Assembly (NCBI GenBank): GCA_028280485.1
Contig: JANQLS010000170.1
Coordinates: forward strand, 1-50,691
Reading direction: 5' to 3'
DNA length: 50,691 bases
DNA from: Planctomycetota bacterium
GTDB lineage: Bacteria > Planctomycetota > UBA8108 > JACQVS01
The notes beneath the pieces were generated by a model. The model searched no databases and had not been told where the DNA came from. It worked only from the letters and a program-made list of their open reading frames with translations. Position numbers and translations under genes: made by a program. This document shows positions 7,143 to 16,330 of the stretch, one piece after another. How positions within the stretch are numbered: position 1 is the stretch's first letter; each line of letters opens with the position of its first letter.

Positions 7143-8636
7143 TCAAGCCATCTCTTCTTGAGCTCGATACTCTTCAGCGTATTCGAATTCTTTCACTTTG
7201 AGCTTTTTCACGCGATAGCGGAATGATCGATAACTCATTCCAAGTAACTTGGCGGCATTTGTTAAATTACCCCCAGTTTTTTTCAGAGCTTCTTGAAGAT
7301 AGCGCCGTTCGTAGTCTTGAAGGTGTTCCTCAAGGCTAAATCCATTGTCAGGGATCACTAAGCGTTCGACGGAACGAGGAGCTTCTTTAGTAGGCTCAGG
7401 AGCCTCTTGGCGAGGCACTCCCATCGGTCGTGCATGATAGGTTCGTCGAAATTCGATACCCTCGATCTGGGGGCCTCTTGCTAAGGCGACCTGACGTTGG
7501 ATGATATTCTCCAACTCACGAACATTTCCTGGCCAATCGTGCTCTTGAAGTTGTTGTTGAGCTTCTTTGGAGAGGTGGTCGACATTCTTTTTCATCATGC
7601 GAGAATACTTCGCTAAGAAGTATCCGGCTAAAAGAGGAATGTCATCTTTTCGCTCTTTTAATGAAGGAAGGTAAAGAGGAATCACGTTGAGTCGATAGTA
7701 AAGATCTTCTCTGAAGTTTCCTTTTTCGACTTCCTCTTCAATGTTTTTGTTCGTCGCTGCGATGATACGAACATCGATCGGCTCAGAAACATTCGCTCCG
7801 ACCGGGCAAATTTTTCTTTCCTCTAAAACCCTCAAGATCTTCACTTGAGTGGTCAAACTCATATCGGCAACTTCATCCAGGAACAAAGTTCCTTGATCCG
7901 CCGATTTAAAAAGCCCTTCTTTGTCTTCGTGGGCTCCGGTGAACGATCCCTTGATATGTCCGAACAGTTCACTTTCAAGGAGGGATTCGGTAAACGCGCT
8001 ACAGTTAACCGAGAGGAAGGTTTTTTCTCTTCTGTACGAACGATAGTGAATCGATCGAGCCACCAACTCTTTACCCGTTCCACTCTGCCCTTGAATCATG
8101 ATGGTGGAATCGGTTGGAGCGATGCGCTTGATCATATCGAAGACATCCTGCATGTGAGGATTGTTTCCGATGATCTCACTTTTGTAAGAAAGGTCGTCGC
8201 GTACCCCTTCAGGAGAATTTTGAAGGATAAGGCGTTGCTCGATGGCTCGACAAACGATAGATCGCACCACGTTAGTGTCGAAGGGCTTTCGAATGTAATC
8301 GTAAGCTCCTAAACGCATCGCCTCGACGGCATTATCCCAAGTTGAAAACGCGGTGATGACGATCACAGGCAGATCGGGGCTCTCGTTCTTAAGATTTCTT
8401 AAGAGCTTAATACCGCCTTCGCCAGGCATTCTCAAATCATGGATAACGAGATCGATATTCTCTTTTTCTTCTTGGTAAAGCTTAAACGCATCTTCACCAT
8501 TTTCAGCAGCGTAGACTTGAAAGCCTTGGCCCTGAAGCATGATCGAAAGCAGTTCACGCATACTACTTTCGTCATCGACGACAAGTATCCCTCGTCCAGT
8601 TAAATCTAAGTTGATGCTCGTCATTACGTTGGTCAT
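7143..8636 (-). CDS. pilR: Sigma-54-dependent response regulator, PilR/NtrC type
   Basis: This is a three-domain activator of sigma-54 promoters. The receiver spans residues 15-130, with Asp21/Asp22 and phospho-acceptor Asp67 (VIHDLRMPG). The AAA+ domain spans about 150-390, with Walker A GQSGTGKE, Walker B GTLFLDE and the sigma-54 contact loop GSFTGA in place of the usual GAFTGA. The Fis-type HTH lies at about 440-485 (GGNLTNAAKLLGMSYRSFRYR). The start codon overlaps the kinase stop as ATGA, so kinase and regulator are co-translated. It lies downstream of pilT-pilB-pilC, hence the PilR assignment. The pilin promoter it would activate is not in this window. Confidence 0.9.
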   Translation of the reverse strand: MTNVMTSINLDLTGRGILVVDDESSMRELLSIMLQGQGFQVYAAENGEDAFKLYQEEKENIDLVIHDLRMPGEGGIKLLRNLKNESPDLPVIVITAFSTWDNAVEAMRLGAYDYIRKPFDTNVVRSIVCRAIEQRLILQNSPEGVRDDLSYKSEIIGNNPHMQDVFDMIKRIAPTDSTIMIQGQSGTGKELVARSIHYRSYRREKTFLSVNCSAFTESLLESELFGHIKGSFTGAHEDKEGLFKSADQGTLFLDEVADMSLTTQVKILRVLEERKICPVGANVSEPIDVRIIAATNKNIEEEVEKGNFREDLYYRLNVIPLYLPSLKERKDDIPLLAGYFLAKYSRMMKKNVDHLSKEAQQQLQEHDWPGNVRELENIIQRQVALARGPQIEGIEFRRTYHARPMGVPRQEAPEPTKEAPRSVERLVIPDNGFSLEEHLQDYERRYLQEALKKTGGNLTNAAKLLGMSYRSFRYRVKKLKVKEFEYAEEYRAQEEMA

Positions 8637-10333
8637 GTTGACAGAGATTTGGGCTCCAGAGCAACGATCTTCGTGCTCTTCAGCTCTTCAGAGAGTTCAG
8701 GTTCCATTTGTACCCAGGGAAGACTCACTAAAAATTTAGTTCCTTCACCCACTTTCGATTCCACTTGGATCGATCCCTCGTGATCTCGAATAAAGCGATG
8801 AACCAGAGAAAGTCCCAAACCCGTTCCTTTTTCCTTCCTAGTGAAAAAAGGAGCGAAGAGCTTCTCTTGGTCTTCTTCTGTGATTCCCTCTCCGTTATCT
8901 TCAACACTGATACAAACCATCGGCGCTTGGCCTTGAACTTTTGATTCAAAGAGCCGAATCTGTATCATTCCCCTTTCGGGGTCGGTAGCATCGAAGGCAT
9001 TCAAAACAAGATTCAGTAAGATCTGTTGAATGCGTTCTCGATCACCGTGAATCCAAACATCATCTTCCGTGAGGTCTAATTCGACAGCTCGATTCTTGCG
9101 AGCATCGTTGCGACTGATCAACAGACCAAAATCATCCACGATATCTCGAAGATTCATCAGCATCGTTGGGCGCGGCCGTTTTCGAGTAAAACACAAGAAA
9201 TCTTCAACGATTTGATCTAAGCGATCAGATTCCTTACAGACGATCTCAATCAGACGCGAACGTGTTTCAAACTCAGTAGTCTCCCTACCGATCTCTTGAA
9301 CACAACCTCGAATCGATGCCAAGGGATTTCTAATCTCATGGGCAATCCCTAAAGCCATCTCGTAGAGCTCTTCCAACTGACGAATTCTTCGCTCAGCGAC
9401 CTCAACTTCTCGTTCCAAGCCGAGATCCCGAAACAATGCAACCCGAAAAGGACGAGCTCCTTGTTCTCCATGCGACGGAGTGATTCGAATTTCATAGGGA
9501 GCCACTCGGCCATCCGCCGACTCCCAATAAAACTCCTTCACTCCACCTCTTCGTTGACTCTTTAATAAATCGACCCATTCCTTGTAGGAGGGATCGGATA
9601 AGACTTGATCAATCGATTTTCCGGTGTGTTCAGAAGCATCGATATTTAAAATTCGACAGGCTTCTCCATTGGCATGAAGAAGGATCCCTTTAGGATCGAC
9701 GGCTATGAGCCCTTCGCCAATATTTTCGATCAAATCTAAATTGAAATTTTGAATCCGCCACAATCCACTCGTCAATTGGCTTCCTAAGAAGGCAACCAAG
9801 TGAAGAGCGACACCGACTCCAATCAAGTATGTCGATACCAATCCGAGTTGCTGACGTTCGAATATCGATTGGAGTCTCGGCGTTTGAACGGGCAAGACTC
9901 CCGTTGAGTGGCCGAGGGTCACCACCGCCAATGCTGTAGTGGCAATCGCTGCGAAAGCGAAAACTTCTCGCCGCTTAAGAACCGTACTCGCATTGAAGAG
10001 GGAAATAAACAACAGAGGGCAAAAGACGGAGAGTACTCCGCCAGAAACTGCTGTCAATGCGACCCCAACGATAAGATCGATCGTGACTTGAATTCGCGAA
10101 AACCACGGATGCTCCAAAAATCTGGAAGCTATTGCCATGGAAGACAAGGCGACGAGTAGGTACGTCCCGAGGGTTAAATAGACGAATTGAACTCGTTCTA
10201 GTTTTTCATTATCCTCGAGCCCCATCTGGTAAAGAAGTACCAGGCAAAGCCCCAGCAAGATAATGGCAAACCGAAGGATAAGATACCTACGCGCCGCTGC
10301 TTTCCGTGTGCTCTGAATCGAGAGCTGAATCAC
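8633..10333 (-). CDS. pilS: Membrane sensor histidine kinase, PilS-like
   Basis: This is the partner of the adjacent regulator. About six helices occupy residues 15-190, followed by a PAS domain (about 200-310), HisKA with phospho-acceptor His332 (GIAHEIRNPLASIRG), and an HATPase domain with the N box (LLNLVLNAFDA), GEGI and GTGLGL. The order matches PilS, which senses pilin in the membrane. I chose GTG 10333 because GAGG lies 8 nt upstream and the gene then follows pilC after 10 nt; a longer frame running into pilC lacks a membrane-like N-terminus. It is 566 residues long. Confidence 0.9.
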   Translation of the reverse strand: MIQLSIQSTRKAAARRYLILRFAIILLGLCLVLLYQMGLEDNEKLERVQFVYLTLGTYLLVALSSMAIASRFLEHPWFSRIQVTIDLIVGVALTAVSGGVLSVFCPLLFISLFNASTVLKRREVFAFAAIATTALAVVTLGHSTGVLPVQTPRLQSIFERQQLGLVSTYLIGVGVALHLVAFLGSQLTSGLWRIQNFNLDLIENIGEGLIAVDPKGILLHANGEACRILNIDASEHTGKSIDQVLSDPSYKEWVDLLKSQRRGGVKEFYWESADGRVAPYEIRITPSHGEQGARPFRVALFRDLGLEREVEVAERRIRQLEELYEMALGIAHEIRNPLASIRGCVQEIGRETTEFETRSRLIEIVCKESDRLDQIVEDFLCFTRKRPRPTMLMNLRDIVDDFGLLISRNDARKNRAVELDLTEDDVWIHGDRERIQQILLNLVLNAFDATDPERGMIQIRLFESKVQGQAPMVCISVEDNGEGITEEDQEKLFAPFFTRKEKGTGLGLSLVHRFIRDHEGSIQVESKVGEGTKFLVSLPWVQMEPELSEELKSTKIVALEPKSLST

Positions 10334-10343
10334 GGAACTGACC

Positions 10344-11609
10344 TCACTTTCCGCTGAGTGATCCCACCATTTTGAAGATGGGGAAGAAGATTGCCATAAC
10401 CATTCCACCGACCAAGAAACCCATAACTCCAATCATGAGAGGCTCAATCAGTGAGGTGAGTGATTCAACGGTCACTTTCACCTGTTGGTCATAGAATTCA
10501 GAAATCTTCTCGAGCAAGGTTTCTAACGCACCCGACTTTTCCCCGATACTGATCATTTTCGTAACCATGAGAGGAAAGATCTTGGTTTTAGCTAAGGGCT
10601 CACCGAGAGACTCACCCTGCCGAACACTTTCAGAAGCAGAGTTAATCGCATCGGAAACCAAACTATTCCCAGTCGTTTCAGAAACAATTTCCAGTGCCCC
10701 GAGGATCGGGACACCACTTTGAATCAACGTTCCAAACGTTCGGGTAAAACGAGAGATCGTCACCTTGGAGAACAACGTTCCGAAGACCGGCATGTTTAAA
10801 AGTAGCCAATCCTTCAGACGGCAACCTTTATCTGTCTTACTGAACATAAAGACTCCCACTCCGATTCCGATACTGGCGGGAACCCAGATCAACATATTTG
10901 TTTTCAAGAACAACGAAGTCGCCAGCAAACCCTTAGTAATCGCGGGAAGCTCGACATCCATACTTGAAAACATCTCTTCAAACTTGGGAATAATGAAGAC
11001 CAATAGGAAGAGAGTGATACCTAAAACCATCACCAAACTCACGATGGGATAAGTCATCGCAGACTTGATTTCAGCCTTCAACGCTGCGGCAGCTTCCTGA
11101 TAATCAGCCAAACGATCTAAAACGATGTCCAACTGACCGGAGGCTTCTCCCGCCTTGATCATGTTGACGTAGATTTTAGGGAAAACTTTTTTGTGAACTC
11201 CCATCGCCTGGGACAGGTCGCGACCCGTTCGCACTTCAGAGACGACTGTGTCGAGAACGAGACGGAAGCCAGCGTTACTCGATTGCTCGGCCAAAATCTC
11301 TAAAGATTCCACCAGCGGAATACCGGAAGAGATCATCGTCGAAAGCTGGCGGGTAAAAACCACCATATCCTGAGCCTTAACTCTGACTTGACTCAGCTTG
11401 ATGTTCTTTTTAGATCCACCACTGAATAAACCACCGCCACCGGACCCGCCGCTGGCTGCTTTACCCCCACCCTTCATCTGGGTGAGATTCAAGATTACAA
11501 ATCCCTGACGTCGAAGTTCACCGACCGCATCGGTTTCATTCTGGGCAGAGATAGTTCCCTTGATGGGTTTACCTTGAGCATTTTTTGCTTTGTATTGATA
11601 CTGAGGCAT
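10344..11609 (-). CDS. pilC: Type IV pilus inner-membrane platform protein PilC
   Basis: This is the polytopic platform on which the PilB and PilT motors act. It has two T2SSF domains (about residues 80-205 and 285-410), each preceding hydrophobic helices, with the usual GEASGQLD and GEKSGALE repeats. The N-terminal YKAKNAQGKPIKGTI segment is typical. A Gly/Ser-rich linker at 45-70 joins the N-terminal domain to the first T2SSF domain. At 421 residues it is of family length. It lies between pilB (159 nt gap) and pilS on one strand. Confidence 0.93.
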   Translation of the reverse strand: MPQYQYKAKNAQGKPIKGTISAQNETDAVGELRRQGFVILNLTQMKGGGKAASGGSGGGGLFSGGSKKNIKLSQVRVKAQDMVVFTRQLSTMISSGIPLVESLEILAEQSSNAGFRLVLDTVVSEVRTGRDLSQAMGVHKKVFPKIYVNMIKAGEASGQLDIVLDRLADYQEAAAALKAEIKSAMTYPIVSLVMVLGITLFLLVFIIPKFEEMFSSMDVELPAITKGLLATSLFLKTNMLIWVPASIGIGVGVFMFSKTDKGCRLKDWLLLNMPVFGTLFSKVTISRFTRTFGTLIQSGVPILGALEIVSETTGNSLVSDAINSASESVRQGESLGEPLAKTKIFPLMVTKMISIGEKSGALETLLEKISEFYDQQVKVTVESLTSLIEPLMIGVMGFLVGGMVMAIFFPIFKMVGSLSGK

Positions 11610-11768
11610 TAAACTCGGCCTTACTTCTTTGGCTCAGTCGAGCACACTCTGTTCCACGATCCATGCAAATTGATGATTCAAAAATCAACCTGCTACCACT
11701 GGTGTTGGATAATCCAAAACAGAAACCAATTTCGACTTCTGCAAAATAATTTTTAAGGTTTAAACGAA

Positions 11769-13487
11769 CTAACCGTCTTTAACAGTCACTCGTAAAATTT
11801 CTTCGATGGAGGTCTTTCCCCGAGCCGCGTTGAGTAGCCCAACTCGTCTCAGTGAAAGCATTCCTTGCTCCATCGCTTTCGCTTTGATATCGAGAGCGGA
11901 TCCTCCTTCGATGATGACCCGCCGAAGTTCTTCATTGAGAGGAAGCGTCTCTAAGATTGCAAACCGGCCTTTGTACCCTGCGGCACAACGAGGACAGCCC
12001 ACCTTCTCGTAAAGCTCTAAATCATCGAGCTCTTCTTCTTTATATCCCAGTTCGATCAGATGCTCAGCTGGAGGATTCGCTTCCAGGGGTCGTTTACAGT
12101 CAGGACAAAGTCGTTTTCCCAGACGTTGGGCACAAACGCACATCACTGAAGAAGCGACCAAGAAGGGATCGACCCCCATGTCGATCATACGAGTGATCGT
12201 CGATGGAGCGTCGTTGGTGTGAAGAGTCGAGAACACAAGGTGACCGGTGAGCGCAGCTTTCACTGCGATCTCAATCGTTTCTTGGTCACGAATCTCACCC
12301 AAAAGAATCGTATCCGGATCCTGACGCAGGATAGAACGCAGCGCCGCAGCAAAGGTGAGACCCCGCTTCACGTTGACCTGGACTTGGTTTACCCCATCCA
12401 ATTGATATTCAACCGGGTCTTCTACGGTAACGATATTGTCATCCGGTCGGAGCACTTCCCGCACACAAGAGTACAGTGAAGTCGACTTTCCACTACCGGT
12501 AGGTCCGGTGACCAAGGTCATACCGAAGGGCTGACTGATCGCCGTACGAATATCGTCTAAGCATTTTTGTTCAAAATCGAGTGCGTCGAGATTCAAGCTG
12601 AGGTTGCTTGAATCCAAAATACGCAAAACGATCTTCTCACCGTGAATACAAGGAAGAGTAGAAACACGGAAGTCAATTTGGCGACCGTGGATCTTCAATT
12701 GAAATTTTCCATCCTGCGGCTTGCGTCTCTCGGCAATATCTAAACCGCACATAATTTTGAGACGACTCGCGATCGCATTCTGCATTTTCTTAGGCGGAGT
12801 GATACTCACACGACAGACACCATCGATCCTGTACCGAACCTGAATGTGTTTTTCCATCGGCTCGATATGGATATCACTCGCCTTCTTTTGAATTCCTTCG
12901 TAGACGATCAAGTTCACCAACTTGACGACGGGGGCTTGATCGCCATCCTCACCTTCGAGTTGGAACTCATCGACTTCCTCTTTGGACTCTTTGATATCGA
13001 GGTCGGGATCTTCCATATTGTCGAGAAGATCCTGAACCATTTCTTGCCCGCGGTTGTAAACCTCGGGAATCACCGTTCGAATGGTGACATCAGTCGAAAG
13101 GACCGGTCGGATCGTACAGCCCGTAACGATTTGAATGTCATCGAGCTTTAAGATATCAAACGGATTAGAAACGGCGAGAGTGAGAAGGTTTCCGATTCTC
13201 GTCACAGGGATGACTTGGTAGTAGTTAGCCAAGTTTTCAGGTAATAGCTGAACGACACTGTCATCGGGAGTGATCTTCTCTGCATTGATCGGAGGAATAT
13301 TGGTTTCCTCCGCAAGAGTCATAAGGAGATCGGACTCCTGTACATACTCTTTTTCAATGAGAACTTTAGACAGAGAATCTCCGGCCTCCTCCGCTTGTGC
13401 TACGGCTTCGGAAATAGTTTCTTTATCAAGCTTGCCTCGCTTGACCAGAATACTTGCTAGTCGTTTATCGAATTTGACAGCCGACAT
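11769..13487 (-). CDS. pilB: Type IV pilus extension ATPase PilB
   Basis: This cytoplasmic hexameric ATPase powers pilus assembly. An MshEN-type N-terminal domain (about 1-150) precedes the catalytic core. Walker A is GPTGSGKST, the Asp box follows, Walker B is DTILLGEIRD, and the His box is GHLVFSTLHTNDA. Two CxxC pairs (CPDCKR and CPRC) form the zinc-binding element that separates PilB/GspE from PilT. It is 572 residues long. Position between pilT and pilC supports PilB over GspE; the T2SS operon at 47 kb has its own GspE. Confidence 0.92.
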   Translation of the reverse strand: MSAVKFDKRLASILVKRGKLDKETISEAVAQAEEAGDSLSKVLIEKEYVQESDLLMTLAEETNIPPINAEKITPDDSVVQLLPENLANYYQVIPVTRIGNLLTLAVSNPFDILKLDDIQIVTGCTIRPVLSTDVTIRTVIPEVYNRGQEMVQDLLDNMEDPDLDIKESKEEVDEFQLEGEDGDQAPVVKLVNLIVYEGIQKKASDIHIEPMEKHIQVRYRIDGVCRVSITPPKKMQNAIASRLKIMCGLDIAERRKPQDGKFQLKIHGRQIDFRVSTLPCIHGEKIVLRILDSSNLSLNLDALDFEQKCLDDIRTAISQPFGMTLVTGPTGSGKSTSLYSCVREVLRPDDNIVTVEDPVEYQLDGVNQVQVNVKRGLTFAAALRSILRQDPDTILLGEIRDQETIEIAVKAALTGHLVFSTLHTNDAPSTITRMIDMGVDPFLVASSVMCVCAQRLGKRLCPDCKRPLEANPPAEHLIELGYKEEELDDLELYEKVGCPRCAAGYKGRFAILETLPLNEELRRVIIEGGSALDIKAKAMEQGMLSLRRVGLLNAARGKTSIEEILRVTVKDG

Positions 13488-13571
13488 CTCTTTACTGTGT
13501 ACTTACCTTAAAAGTTTTAATGATTTGATTGTGAAACGAATACAGCTTTCAGTTTCCATTCCGCCTTGAAA

Positions 13572-14639
13572 TCAAGTTTGACGTTGGAAGATCCGTTTGA
13601 GATCTTCGGGATCCATCGACCGGTTCAATGCTTCGTCATAAGTGATGTGATGTTGACGATAGAGATCGAACAAAGCTTGATTCATTGTTCTCATACCGTA
13701 CTTACCACCGGTTTGAATGATCGAAGTGATCTGGTGGGTCTTATCATCACGAATCAAGGACCGAACAGCCTGATTAGCGATCATGATCTCGGCTGCGAGC
13801 ATTCGTCCTCGACCATCAGCCTTAGGAACGAGTTGCTGGCAGAACACTGCCTGCAGAGTGAATGAAAGTTGAGTTCTGATCTGTTGTTGCTGGTGCGAGG
13901 GAAAGACATCGATCACCCGGTTAACGGTTTGCACGACATCGTTAGTATGGAGGGTCGCAAACGTCAAGTGACCCGTTTCTGCGATGGTGAGAGCCGCTGA
14001 AATCGTTTCTTGATCTCGCATCTCTCCCACCATAATGATATCGGGATCTTGACGAAGAACCGTTCGGAGTGAGTTATGAATGGATTTAGAGTCCGTCCCC
14101 AATTCCCGTTGATTAACCAAGCAACATTTGTTTCGGTGAACGAATTCGATGGGGTCTTCGATCGTGATGATGTGATCATTTCGAGTTCGATTAATGTAAT
14201 CGATCATCGAAGCCAGAGTCGTCGACTTACCACTTCCTGTAGCCCCGGTGACGAGAATCAAACCTTTGGGGCGCATACATAAGTCTTCACAAATATCTGG
14301 AGGCAACCCCAAACTTGACAAGGGCTGAATGTCGTAAGGGATAACTCGAAGTACAGCGGCTACCGTACCTCTCTGTAAGAAGACATTCGTTCTAAATCTT
14401 CCTAATCCCGTGATCCCAAAAGAGAGATCTAATTCGCATTCTTTTTCAAACTTAAGAATTTGCTCATTATCGAGAATGCTATAGATCAAACGTTGAGTTC
14501 CATCAGGATCTAAAACGTCTTGCTCCATGGCCACAACACTACCGTTGATACGGATCATCGGAGGGGCTCCTGCAGATATGTGGAGATCAGATCCTCCACG
14601 CTCAACGAGTTGTTGTACCAGCTCTTCAATAGTGACCAT
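13572..14639 (-). CDS. pilT: Twitching motility retraction ATPase PilT
   Basis: This hexameric ATPase depolymerises the pilus for twitching. It starts MVTIEELVQQLVERGGSDLHIS, the typical PilT opening. Walker A is GATGSGKST, Walker B is DIIMVGEMRD, and the His box is GHLTFATLHTND. It lacks the zinc CxxC element, as expected. I chose ATG 14639 because GAGG lies 6 nt upstream; an ATG at 14651 is also in frame. It is 355 residues long. It is upstream of pilB with an 84-nt gap. Confidence 0.95.
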   Translation of the reverse strand: MVTIEELVQQLVERGGSDLHISAGAPPMIRINGSVVAMEQDVLDPDGTQRLIYSILDNEQILKFEKECELDLSFGITGLGRFRTNVFLQRGTVAAVLRVIPYDIQPLSSLGLPPDICEDLCMRPKGLILVTGATGSGKSTTLASMIDYINRTRNDHIITIEDPIEFVHRNKCCLVNQRELGTDSKSIHNSLRTVLRQDPDIIMVGEMRDQETISAALTIAETGHLTFATLHTNDVVQTVNRVIDVFPSHQQQQIRTQLSFTLQAVFCQQLVPKADGRGRMLAAEIMIANQAVRSLIRDDKTHQITSIIQTGGKYGMRTMNQALFDLYRQHHITYDEALNRSMDPEDLKRIFQRQT

Positions 14640-14663
14640 GAACTTCCTCATCTGATGAAGTAA

Positions 14664-14972
14664 TTAAATTTGCGAACAAGAGTTGTCATCGAAGAGTAGC
14701 ATCTTTGCCAAAATTTGTCGGTCGAATGGCTTACTGGTACTTGAGCGACCCAATTTATAAGGGTTAGCAGCGTTATCACGCATACTATTCAGGTAATGTT
14801 CGTTGATGGCGGTGATAAAGCTGACTTTATGGGTCGCTCGGGACGTGATTATGCCGGCGTGAAATTTGAGGTAGAATTTAAACGAAGAAGTGTCCAGGTT
14901 GTAGGCGGGTGATAATCGATGATGTGGGGATATCAAATGGGATTCCCTCTGCTCTATCGCCTGTAGCGCCAC
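14664..14972 (-). pseudogene. Possible receiver-domain remnant upstream of pilT
   Basis: The frame runs from GTG 14972 to TAA 14664, ending 24 nt before the pilT start. The last 60 residues resemble the C-terminal half of a response-regulator receiver: a VSFITA strand (conserved Thr-Ala), a helix, then STSKPFDRQIL with the conserved Lys-Pro. The first 40 residues do not resemble a receiver, and the Asp pocket and phospho-acceptor are absent. It may be a decayed regulator, a diverged small protein or a chance frame. No good ribosome site is seen. Confidence 0.35.
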
Positions 14973-15276
14973 CCCAGATACGTTTCTAAACGGACAATCT
15001 TGTGGGTGGCCGTTCCCAAAAACTAAATTACTTCTTTAAAAATCATGACCCTTTTATGAAAGAGGCCTGGCCCTATCTCGGCGAAAGCCAATGCTGGGCC
15101 AGGCGCTACAGCCGATGATTCCTTTCAAGCGCATTGACTCAATAAAAAAGGCTCAGTGCCTCCTTAGGTAGCACTGAGCCTTTTTTAAAGTATAGATTGA
15201 GCGCGAAGCTCTATTGAGTTAGTTGGTATTCACCGAACTGACTCTTCTCTAGTTTTTCTTCGTTACATATTGGTCG
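14973..15276. other. Intergenic region with two hairpins
   Basis: It contains a long-looped hairpin GGCCTGGCCC/GGGCCAGGC (about 15065-15102) and the strong terminator at 15144-15186. The pilus operon promoter should lie here, but no consensus stands out. Confidence 0.5.
15144..15186. terminator. Bidirectional rho-independent terminator
   Basis: A perfect 16-bp stem (AAAAAAGGCTCAGTGC and its complement) closes an 11-nt loop and ends in a T run on either strand. On the minus strand it terminates the OmpA-like gene. Confidence 0.9.
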
Positions 15277-15978
15277 TCAAATAGCCGTATCGTTCAGAAC
15301 CAAAATCTCTACTCGGCGATTGGCTCTTCGAGCCCTATCGGTTTTACCGAGCTCTTTAGGTTTGTGGTAGCTATAGCCCGCAGCGTAAAGTTTCTTCGAA
15401 CTCAGACCACGTTTTTCTAAGTAACGCACCACCGAACAAGCTCGAGCGGTAGAGAGTTCCCAATTACTTGGGAACTTCGTGATGTTCTTTTTAATCGGAA
15501 TATCATCCGTGTGACCTTCGACCCGAATCTTACGACCAGGAAATTCCCGCGCGATCACTGAGATAACTCGGTCTAAGATCTGTCTTCCCGAGGAACTCAG
15601 TGAAGCTTTCCCTAATGGAAATAAAACTTCATTGGGTAAACGCACCCAAGTTCCCTCTCTCGAAATCCCAGTTTCAATATTGGGAGCAATCTGAGGTAAA
15701 GGTTCATGGGCTGGAGTGTTGACCTGAACAACCCTGGTTGTGGGTTGTTCATTGAGAAGCTGTTGGAGGCGAACGATTTCTTGATCTTTCGCATCGAGTG
15801 ATTGAGTGTATTGAATCACTTCTTGCTCGAGGCGATTATTTCGAGAAACCAATCGGTCGTTAGCTTCTTTGAGTCTTCGGTTGGTGTTCTTGAGCTCGGT
15901 GAGAGCACAACCAGAGGCTTGGATGGCGACTAGGGCAAGCCCTAGAATTATAGCTAGGCGAGACATATTTCTTCTCAT
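15277..15978 (-). CDS. OmpA/Pal-like peptidoglycan-binding lipoprotein
   Basis: This should be a lipoprotein that ties an envelope membrane to peptidoglycan. The start at ATG 15978 is chosen because GGAGGAGGGA lies just before it and the product then begins with a signal peptide ending in lipobox ASGC (Cys24). Residues 28-85 form a coiled coil. Residues 115-230 form the OmpA C-terminal domain with VEGHTDDIPI, NWELSTARA and RRANRRVEIL, which hold the diaminopimelate-binding Asp and Arg. It is followed by a strong terminator. A Pal- or MotB-like role is inferred. Confidence 0.88.
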   Translation of the reverse strand: MRRNMSRLAIILGLALVAIQASGCALTELKNTNRRLKEANDRLVSRNNRLEQEVIQYTQSLDAKDQEIVRLQQLLNEQPTTRVVQVNTPAHEPLPQIAPNIETGISREGTWVRLPNEVLFPLGKASLSSSGRQILDRVISVIAREFPGRKIRVEGHTDDIPIKKNITKFPSNWELSTARACSVVRYLEKRGLSSKKLYAAGYSYHKPKELGKTDRARRANRRVEILVLNDTAI

Positions 15979-16330
15979 TCCCTCCTCCTTCGACAAGTCC
16001 TGCCGATTTAAAGAGGCCTTCTTTTCAGTGACACTTGAAACTTCCAGAATCAAATGCCGGGGTTGAATGGACCTTCTCGATTCGAATCACGTTTAAGGAA
16101 ACGAGACAGAATCAAGGAAAGTCATTCACCATTCTCTTCCACCATACCTGAACATTGAAGATCATCCCGGGAAGGGCCCCAGAAAGGACCCTGGGATAGA
16201 TGGATCAAATCGAAAGGCAGATAAGACCCCAATCTTGTTCATGTTCCGATATAAAAACTTAAGTTACATAAAGATGAGTTCTTTCGCAACATATGAATTG
16301 AAGAGATTCCGCAGTTTTTTCGGCTAAAAT
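15979..16330. other. Intergenic, no gene seen
   Basis: Downstream of the prepilin peptidase. It includes a GC-rich imperfect hairpin near 16167-16197 (CCCGGGAAGGGCCCC and AAAGGACCCTGGG). Nothing else is recognisable. Confidence 0.4.

Noticed and set aside
7845..8312. 155-codon plus-strand frame inside pilR
   Set aside because: It lies opposite a conserved AAA+ coding region and has no recognisable product.
10334..10432. N-terminal extension of the PilS-like kinase into pilC
   Set aside because: The added residues overlap pilC coding sequence and lack kinase features; GTG 10333 has a better ribosome site.
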